A stretch of DNA of 45,442 nt from Aestuariivita sp. (lineage in GTDB: Bacteria > Pseudomonadota > Alphaproteobacteria > Rhodobacterales > Rhodobacteraceae), in NCBI GenBank assembly GCA_026710045.1, contig JAPORU010000105.1, positions 1 through 45,442 of the forward strand, given 5' to 3'. This document shows positions 18,735 to 26,469 of the stretch, piece after piece. The notes beneath the pieces are model-generated. The model searched no databases. It worked only from the letters and a program-made list of their open reading frames with translations, and had not been told where the DNA came from. The stretch's first letter is position 1, and every line of letters begins with the position of its first letter. Both the position numbers and the translations under genes were made by a program.

Positions 18735-19313
18735 ATGACGAGAAGTAACGTCCTTAACCGAACTATTTTCTGCGATGATAATATCGACGTGCTACGTGGA
18801 ATGAACTCAAAATGCGTTGATCTAATCTATCTTGATCCCCCATTTAACAAAAACAAAAATTTTACGGCACCGATCGGTAGCAGTGCCGAAGGTGCAGAGT
18901 TCCGTGATATTTTCCGAGAAGAGGATGTAAAGGACGAATGGCTTGTTACGATTCAAGAAGATCAGCCCGAACTCTTTCACTATCTGAATGGTATCAAAGG
19001 CCTCGGGACCTCTTATAATTTTGCGTATCTAGCATACATGGCGATTCGGTTGCTTGAATGCCTCCGTGTTCTCAAACAGACGGGGTCAATTTACCTGCAT
19101 TGTGATCCCACGATGAGCCATTACTTGAAAGCGCTGATGGATTGCATTTTTTGCGAAGATAATTTTCGGAATGAAATTGTCTGGAAGCGCTACAATCGGC
19201 CAAAGGGATCGCAGCATAAATCACGTCAGTTTGGCAGGTCATCGGACACCATATTGTTTTATTCAGCGAGCACCGTTCATAATTTCCAACCCGTCAGCAT
19301 CCCGTTAGCGTGA
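18735..19313 (+). CDS. Beta-class DNA methyltransferase, N-terminal part (split gene)
   Basis: This is the first half of an amino-methyltransferase of DNA adenine-N6 or cytosine-N4. It has the beta-class start (TIFCDDNIDVLRGM) and the catalytic motif IV DPPFN at residues 34-38 in DLIYLDPPFNKNKNF. LKQTGSIYLHCDP and FRNEIVWKRYNRPKG follow as expected. It stops at residue 192 just before the variable target-recognition region. The SAM-binding motif is missing here and is found in the next frame, which overlaps by four bases (GTGA, shift of minus one). Together they give about 480 residues, a normal length for one enzyme. It is either a one-base frameshift in a single gene or a true two-subunit enzyme. 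ATG at 18735 is preferred over GTG at 18732. Confidence 0.85.
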   Translation: MTRSNVLNRTIFCDDNIDVLRGMNSKCVDLIYLDPPFNKNKNFTAPIGSSAEGAEFRDIFREEDVKDEWLVTIQEDQPELFHYLNGIKGLGTSYNFAYLAYMAIRLLECLRVLKQTGSIYLHCDPTMSHYLKALMDCIFCEDNFRNEIVWKRYNRPKGSQHKSRQFGRSSDTILFYSASTVHNFQPVSIPLA

Positions 19314-20176
19314 CCGAAATTGAAAAACGATTTTCAAACGTTGATGAAAAAGGCCGTTATATGAGCGGACCATTACTTAGGTCTGGATCAATGGGGGATC
19401 TTCCTAACCTCGTTTATGAATTTCAAGGCTACAAACCTGGCCCGTCGGGGTGGCGCATGGAGCGAAGTAAACTGCAAAAGATATATGACAGAGGTGATTT
19501 TTTCTTTACATCAAATGGTATTCCAAGGCGAAAATTTCGGCCAGACGATGTGCCGGGTGCCGCCGTCGATAATGTGTGGACTGACGTCTTTGCACTGAAT
19601 GCTCACGATCAAGAGCGTCTTGGCTATCCAACCCAAAAGCCTTTGAAACTATTGCACCGTATCATTAAGGCGTCCAGCAACGAAGGCGATCTTGTGCTGG
19701 ATCCGTTCTGTGGGTGTGCAACAACATGCGTGGCCGCGGAACAACTTGGCCGGCAATGGATCGGCATTGATGTATCGATCAAAGCCTATGAACTGGTCAA
19801 ACAACGATTGATCAAAGAAGCGGCTGATCCCGACAATCTCTTTAAATACAAAAACACAATTCATATGCGGACAGATCCGCCCCAGCGCACCGATCTGGCC
19901 GTTGATTATCGCGAGAAGAAATTCGTGTATGTTATCTCCCACCCGTCTTATCCCGGTGAATACAAGGTTGGAATTGCAAAGAATTGGAAAAACCGTCTGA
20001 ACGCTTACCAGACGTCTGACCCGGATCGGCAGTATAAAATCGAGTTTACGTTAGAGATGCCATATTTCCGTGAAACCGAGCGGCACATCCATGATACATT
20101 TCCGAACAAGCATGAATGGGTACAAGGGGATTTAAACGATATTATTGCCGAAATTCAAATCTGTGCCGAAGTGTGA
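19310..20176 (+). CDS. DNA methyltransferase C-terminal part with GIY-YIG-like (T5orf172) tail
   Basis: This is the second half of the split methyltransferase. Residues 1-110 include the probable target-recognition part (GRYMSGPLLRSGSMGDLPN) and the conserved YPTQKPLKLLHRII. The SAM-binding motif I is DPFCGCATTCVAAEQLGR from residue 131, followed by WIGIDVS. From about residue 205 the chain continues into an extra domain, FVYVISHPSYPGEYKVGIA, then RLNAYQTSDPDRQYKIEF and ERHIHDTFPNKHEWVQG. This looks like the T5orf172/MUG113 branch of the GIY-YIG nuclease superfamily. The GTG start at 19310 overlaps the previous stop. No restriction enzyme gene is adjacent, so the tail could be the nuclease or a DNA-binding module. 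Whether either half is active is uncertain. Confidence 0.82.
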   Translation: MTEIEKRFSNVDEKGRYMSGPLLRSGSMGDLPNLVYEFQGYKPGPSGWRMERSKLQKIYDRGDFFFTSNGIPRRKFRPDDVPGAAVDNVWTDVFALNAHDQERLGYPTQKPLKLLHRIIKASSNEGDLVLDPFCGCATTCVAAEQLGRQWIGIDVSIKAYELVKQRLIKEAADPDNLFKYKNTIHMRTDPPQRTDLAVDYREKKFVYVISHPSYPGEYKVGIAKNWKNRLNAYQTSDPDRQYKIEFTLEMPYFRETERHIHDTFPNKHEWVQGDLNDIIAEIQICAEV

Positions 20177-20582
20177 TATGACCTGTAATGTTCTGATGAG
20201 TGATCCCGGTGTGCGATCTGTTCGTGCGTTTATCATCCATAGAGGTCTCGCTGCATTGGACAGGGCCATCAAAAGGGCGGCTCAGTCCATCACACGCATT
20301 CTTCTGCCCATTCTGTTGCTGCCTCTTTCTTGGGACACATATCATCCCTTCAACGACGTTCAGTCTCTTTAGCAGGATTGTCCAGTTGAGGTCAGTCTTC
20401 GCATTTTTGACAATTGACGTTGGGTATCGGATCTTATGTGTTTCGTCACATGAGTATTCCACAAAATGACGTATTATTTTGAGTTGTGGCAAATTCCAAC
20501 AGTGCAACGTCGGTACACAACCGAGGTTTAGGGAAGATTTGCTATGACGACGTCTCTTGTGGGCATTGAAGTGTGCGGTTGA
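20177..20582. other. 406-base spacer between convergent genes
   Basis: It lies between the end of the methyltransferase and the end of the leftward ABC operon. Small overlapping frames on both strands resemble nothing and I do not call them. No strong terminator hairpin was found. Confidence 0.45.
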
Positions 20583-22460
20583 TCAGTGACCTCTGTTATT
20601 CGAAGGGTTCGTCTGGCTTTCAAACGACATGTTGAGTAGAGGTCTGATTGTTTCGTTAAACGTCTCAGGTTTCTCAAGAAACGGGGCGTGGCCAGCTGAA
20701 TCAATCAAATGGACGATATCGTTACGGCATAGCCGCATAAGGCGCGCACAATATTTATGATTGATGAACGGATCTTCCGGGCCGTTAATCATTGCGAATG
20801 GATTTTGGGTGGTGCGCAAGAATGTCATCTGTCGGTGCCACTTCACGCTTGGAAGGAAAGCGAAGGCTTGTCGTCGAGCTTCTCCGTCTGTCCGCCACAC
20901 AGCCCGCCAGGCAAAGAGAGCCTCGGTGCGTGACTGGCGTGTTGTGTGCCACGCGTAATCGGCCTTTTCGTGTGGTGAATGGATCGGAGTGCTGGCAAGT
21001 TCCATGTGTGTGGTTGGCTGATAGGCACGCGACATATCCTCGGGATACGTTGCAATGGGCGATGTACCGGAGATGGCAAGCCCGCAAAGTGGGTGACCGG
21101 ATGCGGCATATTCCAATGCGACATAACCTCCAAGTGACCATCCGAATAGGAAAGGCTTCCCAAGTTGCAACCGTTCGATTATATCGGCGGCAATCGTTGC
21201 ATAAGCTTCAATTCGATAATCTTTGTCGGGTCGACCATTCGGTGACACCCCGTGTCCGGGTAAGTCAAAGGCAACAAGACGGTAGTGCGTGCGCAGGGCC
21301 TGAAACTGATGGTGGAAGATTTCCTTGCAAGAGGAGTTTCCGTGAATGAACAGTATCACCCGCTCACCAACCTGCGTATCACAAACGGAGATTGGGCCGT
21401 GGCGTGTTACGACCAGTTTATCAGGCGCACCCATCAGCCTCAAGCGGTCTGCCACGCGAGCATGCCGCGACCAAGATGCGATGACCTGCGTCTTCTTTCG
21501 ATTTGCCTGCCGCCATGACTCCTGCAAGGCTGCAAAAAGTCCTCCCGGATAAATGACGATGACGCCCAAGATCATGATTGCTAAAAAGATGTTCCGCCAT
21601 GCTCCATAATCTGACGCCAGTTGGGAGAAGCCGACTACGACAAAAGCCGCAATGAGTGGACCCCAGACGGTCGCAACACCACCGAGGAGTAAGATCGACA
21701 AGATCACAGTCAGAAATCCCAAGCCGAATACGTCTGGCGAAGCCACTCGCAGATAGGCTCCTTGAAACCCGCCCGCAAGGGCTGGGAATATCGCAGAGAT
21801 TCCCATCGTCATGGCACGTGTACGAGCTTCCGATACGCCACGTGAGATCGCATAATACTTGTTGTCCCGCATGGCTTTCATTGCACGACCAATGGATGAT
21901 CGCTCAAGTTTGTAGAGAAACATTGTTGAGGCTGCGAGGAGCGTGAGACTGAGATAATAATACCCCAATCGGTTGTCATCGGAGAAACGATAACCGGCAA
22001 TTTCGAGTCGCGGTAGGAGAATCATACCTCCTGTACCGCCTGTATAGGTGGATTGGCTAACGGTGATCTGCTGAAGAAGCTGGACAGCGGCGATGGTGAC
22101 AAGAATGACATAGATTCCATCCAGTCGAAGTATCGGTGCTGCCAGGAGCAATCCGAAGATTATCGCAGGAATTGGGGTGAATGCCAACGCGAACCACGGA
22201 TCAATATGGAGGACCTTTGAGAGTAGCGCATAGGTGTACAGTCCGATTGCAAAGTAAGCGAGATGCGCAAAATTGAATACTCCGGAAAGACCCAGTGAAA
22301 TATCCCAGTTCGATGCCAGTACGGCATAAAGAAAGATCAGTATGAGGATATGGCGAGAATAGATGTCTGTGAGTCCCAGAGGTAGAATCATCAGAACAGC
22401 AAATGTGAGGAGGACCGGCCGAAACCCGTTCGTACGCTGAAAAGGGGGTGCGTATTTCAT
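20583..22460 (-). CDS. LivM-type ABC permease fused to an alpha/beta hydrolase
   Basis: One 625-residue chain carries two unrelated modules. Residues 1 to about 320 are a LivM branched-chain amino-acid-type permease, with GLSGVFNFAHLAYFAIGLYT near 57, GGTGGMILLP near 141, and the ATPase-contact loop GRAMKAMRDNKYYAISRGVS near 191. After a short basic linker, residues about 350-612 are an alpha/beta hydrolase: oxyanion motif FIHGNSS at 371, FDLPGHGVSPNG near 398, nucleophile Ser442 in FGWSLGG, Asp563 in NGPEDPF and His591 in SAGHAPFLEKP. All triad residues are present. LivM proteins normally end near 320-350 residues, so this is a real fusion. The hydrolase follows the last membrane segment and is probably cytoplasmic, ready to cleave an ester, amide or lactone as it enters. 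It is the last gene of the operon. Confidence 0.92.
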   Translation of the reverse strand: MKYAPPFQRTNGFRPVLLTFAVLMILPLGLTDIYSRHILILIFLYAVLASNWDISLGLSGVFNFAHLAYFAIGLYTYALLSKVLHIDPWFALAFTPIPAIIFGLLLAAPILRLDGIYVILVTIAAVQLLQQITVSQSTYTGGTGGMILLPRLEIAGYRFSDDNRLGYYYLSLTLLAASTMFLYKLERSSIGRAMKAMRDNKYYAISRGVSEARTRAMTMGISAIFPALAGGFQGAYLRVASPDVFGLGFLTVILSILLLGGVATVWGPLIAAFVVVGFSQLASDYGAWRNIFLAIMILGVIVIYPGGLFAALQESWRQANRKKTQVIASWSRHARVADRLRLMGAPDKLVVTRHGPISVCDTQVGERVILFIHGNSSCKEIFHHQFQALRTHYRLVAFDLPGHGVSPNGRPDKDYRIEAYATIAADIIERLQLGKPFLFGWSLGGYVALEYAASGHPLCGLAISGTSPIATYPEDMSRAYQPTTHMELASTPIHSPHEKADYAWHTTRQSRTEALFAWRAVWRTDGEARRQAFAFLPSVKWHRQMTFLRTTQNPFAMINGPEDPFINHKYCARLMRLCRNDIVHLIDSAGHAPFLEKPETFNETIRPLLNMSFESQTNPSNNRGH

Positions 22461-22467
22461 ATCGCGA

Positions 22468-23355
22468 TCATAAGGTTTTGGATTGGTATCCGAACAAGCC
22501 TTCCGGCTTGATTAGGAGAACGGCAATCATCATCGAAAACAAAACCGCAGGTGTCCAATAGAGACCAAGAAAAAAAGAGGCGAAAGCCTCGGTAATGCCG
22601 ACGAGAAAGGCGGCGTATATGGGGCTTGAGAAACGTGCCACGCCACCCAAGATCACGACAACCAGAGCTTTCATCAATGGATCGACACCAAAGCTGGGAT
22701 TGATGAATCTAATCGCACCGATGAAACTCCCGGCGAGTGCGGCCGCGGCCGCCGAGAGTCCAAATGCCAAGGCAAAAAGAAGTGGTACGTTTAATCCCAT
22801 AAGTTCGGCGGCTTCCCGATTTTGTGCAACCGCGCGCATTGACCGGCCGAGACGAGCGCGTCGTAAGAACAATGCCAGTGCCAATAACGTTAATGCCGAA
22901 ACTCCAAGTGCCATGAGTTCGAAGGCATTAATGTGCACACTGAGAATGCTCACATGTTCGGTGATCGGCGGTGCAATCAGTTTATCCCGTGGCCCCCAGA
23001 TCAGGAGTAGTGAATTCTCGATCAGCGTTGCGGCCGCCAATGTGGCAATCACGGCGAGCAGAACCATACTGGGATTGCGTTCAAAAGGTTTGATCAAAAT
23101 AAAATGCGCCATCATTCCGAATCCGAACATGGTCGTTACCGCAACACATGTGCCGATTACGAAACCAGGTCCGGTCGGAGCAAGTTGGGAAACCTGCCAC
23201 GCAATATAGGCTCCAAGGGCAACGAAACTGCCGTGTGCGAAATTGAATACGCCAAGCGTTGTCCAGACCACGGCCAAGCCTGTTGCCATGAGCGCGTAGA
23301 GTCCGCCCAGGAGTATACCGGAAGCCAGCACGAACAGGAGCGTTTCGAAGCTCAT
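22468..23355 (-). CDS. livH: ABC transporter permease, LivH family
   Basis: This inner-membrane permease is the partner of the LivM-hydrolase fusion. The 295-residue protein has about eight hydrophobic segments. Family landmarks are GLYALMATGLAVVWTTLGVF and NFAHGSFVALGAYIAW at the N-terminus, the coupling loop LGRSMRAVAQNREAAELMGL near 185, and GAIRFINPSFGVDPLMKALV near 225. Its start overlaps livF by four bases and the fusion gene begins seven bases after it, so all are one operon. Length and motifs are ordinary, unlike its neighbours. Confidence 0.94.
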   Translation of the reverse strand: MSFETLLFVLASGILLGGLYALMATGLAVVWTTLGVFNFAHGSFVALGAYIAWQVSQLAPTGPGFVIGTCVAVTTMFGFGMMAHFILIKPFERNPSMVLLAVIATLAAATLIENSLLLIWGPRDKLIAPPITEHVSILSVHINAFELMALGVSALTLLALALFLRRARLGRSMRAVAQNREAAELMGLNVPLLFALAFGLSAAAAALAGSFIGAIRFINPSFGVDPLMKALVVVILGGVARFSSPIYAAFLVGITEAFASFFLGLYWTPAVLFSMMIAVLLIKPEGLFGYQSKTL

Positions 23356-24140
23356 CCGCGCGTTTCCCCGAACATCATCGTGATCAATTCATCATGATCT
23401 GGGACGTTGCTCCCTTTGAATTCTCGTGTAATTGAACCATGCTCAAAGAGTACCAAACGGCTTACAAGATTGCTGAGGAACTGAGCATTTTGGTCGACGA
23501 CGATCAGCGGCACACCACTGTCTCTGATGGTGTGAATGGCGTTTGCCAATTCGACGCGTAACTTTGGAGAAAGACCAAGCGTTGGTTCATCCAGTATCAA
23601 GAGACGCGGCATCGCGAGCAATCCGGCTGCAATCGAGGCCATCTGACGCTCGCCACCGGACAGGTAGCGAATTTTTGATTGCCACCGTTCCTTGAGACGT
23701 GGGAACAAGTGATCAACAGTATCTTTCATTTGCACGATTCCAGGCCGACCGAAAGCCGCCTGTGGTGCGATGGCGAGAACTTCCTCTACAGTGAGCTCCG
23801 GAAAGAGCAGGTTGTTTTGCATGACATAGATGAGACCGGCTTGTGCCGCTGTTCGTGCTTGGGTGCGTCGCCTCCGAAAAAAGTCATAATTGACATATTC
23901 TGAGGGACGTGCGGGCATGTCACCCTCGGCGTTCAGCCGATGTCCATCGAAGTAGACACCGCCACGCCACGGATCAATCAAACCGGCGACGGTTTTGAGA
24001 AGGGTTGTTTTCCCATGACCATTCGGGCCAAAAATTCCAAGTGTTTCGTCCGGTGAGAATACGAGACTTACATCGCGAAAGACGGAGACGGGTGGGTAGC
24101 CGCCCGATAGATCTTGCAGTTCCAAGAGCGTGGACGTCAT
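23352..24140 (-). CDS. livF: ABC transporter ATP-binding protein, LivF family
   Basis: One of two ATPases of the importer. Walker A is GPNGHGKTTLLK near residue 38, the signature LSGGERQMASIAAGLLAMPR lies near 160, and Walker B LLILDEPTLGLSP follows. Between Walker A and the Q-loop (YVMQNNLLFPELTVEEVL) there is extra, basic sequence including DMPARPSEYVNYDFFRRRR. This makes that region longer than in typical LivF, and the protein is 262 residues against the usual 230-240. Its start overlaps livG by four bases. The signature is intact, so this subunit could form one functional ATP site even if LivG is degenerate. Confidence 0.92.
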   Translation of the reverse strand: MTSTLLELQDLSGGYPPVSVFRDVSLVFSPDETLGIFGPNGHGKTTLLKTVAGLIDPWRGGVYFDGHRLNAEGDMPARPSEYVNYDFFRRRRTQARTAAQAGLIYVMQNNLLFPELTVEEVLAIAPQAAFGRPGIVQMKDTVDHLFPRLKERWQSKIRYLSGGERQMASIAAGLLAMPRLLILDEPTLGLSPKLRVELANAIHTIRDSGVPLIVVDQNAQFLSNLVSRLVLFEHGSITREFKGSNVPDHDELITMMFGETRG

Positions 24141-24865
24141 GCCGCCGTCCCAAGATAGGCTTCGATAACTCTCGGGTTCTCAACGACGTCCTGCGGATTT
24201 CCTTGTGCAATCAACCCACCTTGTTCCATGACAATAAGACGGGTCGAAACCCCCAACAGCAATTGCAGAACATGTTCAATGAGTAGAATCGTCAGACCGT
24301 CAGAGTTGAGTCTCTGTATTGTATCCTGAACCCAATCGATTTCGGGGCCGACAAGTGATGCGGCCGGTTCGTCAAGGAGCAGAATGTGTGGACATTGTGC
24401 GACCGCAGCGGTTAACATGAGCTGCTTCTGGTAGAACACGGGCATGGTCCCGGCACGGTGATTATGGAAGTTGCGGGGAAATCCGACAATGTCCGATGCC
24501 TTATCCGCTAATCGTTCGGCTTCTCGACCGCGTAAACCGAGTGTTTGTTCAACGGTGACAAGAATATTGTCGACACAGGAAAGCGACGAAAAAACGGTCT
24601 CACGTTGAAAGGTGCGTACGATCCCCATACGAACGATTGCAACATCGGATACGCGATGAATCGGACGTCCTTGAAATAGAACGCGCCCGGAACTTGCTCC
24701 GTAGGGAATGCGTGTAATGAGATTAAAAAGCGTTGACTTTCCGGATCCATTCGGTCCGGCAATTCCAAGTATCTCTCCCTCAGAAACTGAAAAACTTAGG
24801 TTGTCGACGGCCCGCAAGGCTCCAAAGACTTTCGTGAGCCCATCGACCTCGAGGACAGGTGCCAT
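24137..24865 (-). CDS. livG: ABC transporter ATP-binding protein, LivG family, degenerate signature
   Basis: This is the second ATPase of the importer. Walker A is GPNGSGKSTLFNLITRIPYG near residue 35 and Walker B is ILLLDEPAASLVGPE, followed by the switch histidine in LLIEHVLQLLLG. At the ABC signature, where LivG proteins normally read roughly LPYGxQR, this one reads MPVFYQKQL, so the conserved glycine is replaced by phenylalanine. The D-loop is also altered (ASLVGPE in place of GLNPxE). 242 residues. This predicts an asymmetric ATPase pair with one impaired composite site. It follows the binding-protein gene by 7 bases. Confidence 0.92.
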   Translation of the reverse strand: MAPVLEVDGLTKVFGALRAVDNLSFSVSEGEILGIAGPNGSGKSTLFNLITRIPYGASSGRVLFQGRPIHRVSDVAIVRMGIVRTFQRETVFSSLSCVDNILVTVEQTLGLRGREAERLADKASDIVGFPRNFHNHRAGTMPVFYQKQLMLTAAVAQCPHILLLDEPAASLVGPEIDWVQDTIQRLNSDGLTILLIEHVLQLLLGVSTRLIVMEQGGLIAQGNPQDVVENPRVIEAYLGTAA

Positions 24866-24872
24866 TGCCGTG

Positions 24873-26102
24873 TTATGGTGACATCCAGTCTGGCTTTACG
24901 AAATCACCCTCCTTGTACTTATCAGGACCGATCATCACGCCTTTACCGTCCTGTATCTGAAAAAAGGTTACAGGGATGTAATCCAGACCCACTTTTGCGA
25001 TATGCGTATCGGGATCGAATTCAAGATAACCCGAGATCACGTCCCGTTTGATGTCACCGATTGCCTGACCAATGGCCGTACGATTGGTTGGATCCCCGAC
25101 CTTCTTCAAGGCCTCAAAGTAAAGCGTGGCCTGTTCGTAGAGTGAGGGACCATAGGTGCCCGGCTCATCGCCGTATTCCGTGACGTATTTTTGGAAAACT
25201 TCCATTCCCCGAGGGTGTGCATCGACATTCAGGGTCGCGCCAATAGCGTTGTAGAGAATTCCGTTTCCGTTCTCACCGGTGAGTTCAATGAATTCCGGTA
25301 CGAGTGGCGCATACTGCAGGAAGACGACGGAATTCGTTGGGTTTTCGCGAAACTGGTTTGTGAACAAGGCGGCGTTCGACGGAATATAGTCCGTATTGAT
25401 GACCACATCGGGAGGATTTTCGCGCACTTTTGCCAAGATTGGACGCCAGTCGGCAACCGCCCCGAACGGGACAAGTTCATCAAGCGTGATCGTCCATCCG
25501 GCCTCAGAGAACGCGACCTTCATGCCCTCCGAAATCGTTTTTGAGTACGGATTGTCCGACGAAATAATGGCGACGGTCTTGTTGGGGAGATCGAAGTGTC
25601 CGGCATCCGAAAGTGCCTGAATTTGCGGCGTTACATCTGTTTCATATCCGATGAAATCAGCGGTAAAGGACCAACAGCAATTAAAGTCATCTGGAGAATC
25701 TCGGGTAATGGCCGCGAATTGCGGTGATGGACCCGAGGGAATGTAGGGCATGTTGACTTCGGCCATCAGCTCGACTTCAAACATAGACAGGCTCGCATAT
25801 CCGGTTAGAATAATCTCTACCCCATCGGTCCCGATCAGGCGTTCAGCTGCCGCTGATACATTCGCGGCCGAGTGATCAATGACATCGGCGACCACGACCT
25901 CAAAGGTATGGCCGGCAATACCACCCGCTTGGTTCGCCTCCTTTACGGCGAGTTCAACGCCGCGCACAAATTCTTCGCCATCGGATGCTGTTGCACCGGT
26001 GAGCGGCGCCAGTACACCAATTTTGACAACCTCAGCCTGCGTTGTCGCAGCGGACATCGATATGAGTACGCTGCACATTCCGATCAAAAGAAAGCGTTTC
26101 AT
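24873..26102 (-). CDS. livK: ABC transporter substrate-binding protein, LivK/HAAT family
   Basis: This periplasmic receptor belongs to the branched-chain amino acid/amide/urea importer class. The start at 26102 is set by GGGAGG seven bases upstream and gives a clean signal peptide (MKRFLLIGMCSVLISM, cleavage near TQA|EVV). Residues IGVLAPLTGATASDGEEFVR and AVKEANQAGGIAG are the family opening; the middle has IISSDNPYSKTISEGMKVAF and the end KYKEGDFVKP. About 409 residues. A pair of cysteines (FNCCWSF) lies near residue 145. The ligand cannot be read directly; with the hydrolase fusion, an amide or ester-like compound is plausible. Confidence 0.93.
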   Translation of the reverse strand: MKRFLLIGMCSVLISMSAATTQAEVVKIGVLAPLTGATASDGEEFVRGVELAVKEANQAGGIAGHTFEVVVADVIDHSAANVSAAAERLIGTDGVEIILTGYASLSMFEVELMAEVNMPYIPSGPSPQFAAITRDSPDDFNCCWSFTADFIGYETDVTPQIQALSDAGHFDLPNKTVAIISSDNPYSKTISEGMKVAFSEAGWTITLDELVPFGAVADWRPILAKVRENPPDVVINTDYIPSNAALFTNQFRENPTNSVVFLQYAPLVPEFIELTGENGNGILYNAIGATLNVDAHPRGMEVFQKYVTEYGDEPGTYGPSLYEQATLYFEALKKVGDPTNRTAIGQAIGDIKRDVISGYLEFDPDTHIAKVGLDYIPVTFFQIQDGKGVMIGPDKYKEGDFVKPDWMSP

Positions 26103-26469
26103 CGTCTGACCTCCCAAGTCTTTTGCTGAAAGAACTTTACAATTCTGAATAAGGTGCTGTCAAGTTCAGAGCTTCGCCATTCAAGGCGAATTGTATGAAT
26201 ACCAATCTTATCTTGCTCCAGTCCAGTCGCCGTTGTCTCATTTGTGAGGTATGTCTTTGTCAAAAGAGGGTGGAATGTGATGAGGAAGATATCGTATTCA
26301 ACGCTTGGCGGTGAACTTTTATCCTACACCGGTCTGTCACGAGTTTGACAAAATCTGTGATTTGCGATCATCGGATGTGGCATCAGACGGCGTCGCTTGT
26401 AGACAGCGGCTTCACCGTCGGTTATTGCTGTGTCGCATCGGGGTTCGGAAACAGGCAGAAGAGAGACGT
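26103..26469. promoter_or_regulatory. Divergent promoter region, livK / alaS
   Basis: This 367-base spacer serves both the leftward Liv operon and rightward alaS. It contains the inverted repeat TTCGCC-6-GGCGAA at 26173-26190, a possible operator. The alaS frame is open upstream to 26305, but those residues do not look like AlaS. Confidence 0.4.

Noticed and set aside
19295..19320. Programmed -1 ribosomal frameshift joining the two methyltransferase frames
   Set aside because: No slippery heptamer of the X XXY YYZ type is present at the overlap; a mutation or a true split is simpler.
20792..21349. Forward 185-codon frame inside the hydrolase region
   Set aside because: It is antisense to the conserved hydrolase domain and has no family resemblance.
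26305..26469. 55-codon N-terminal extension of alaS
   Set aside because: The usual AlaS N-terminus begins at 26470 and the upstream residues are not AlaS-like.
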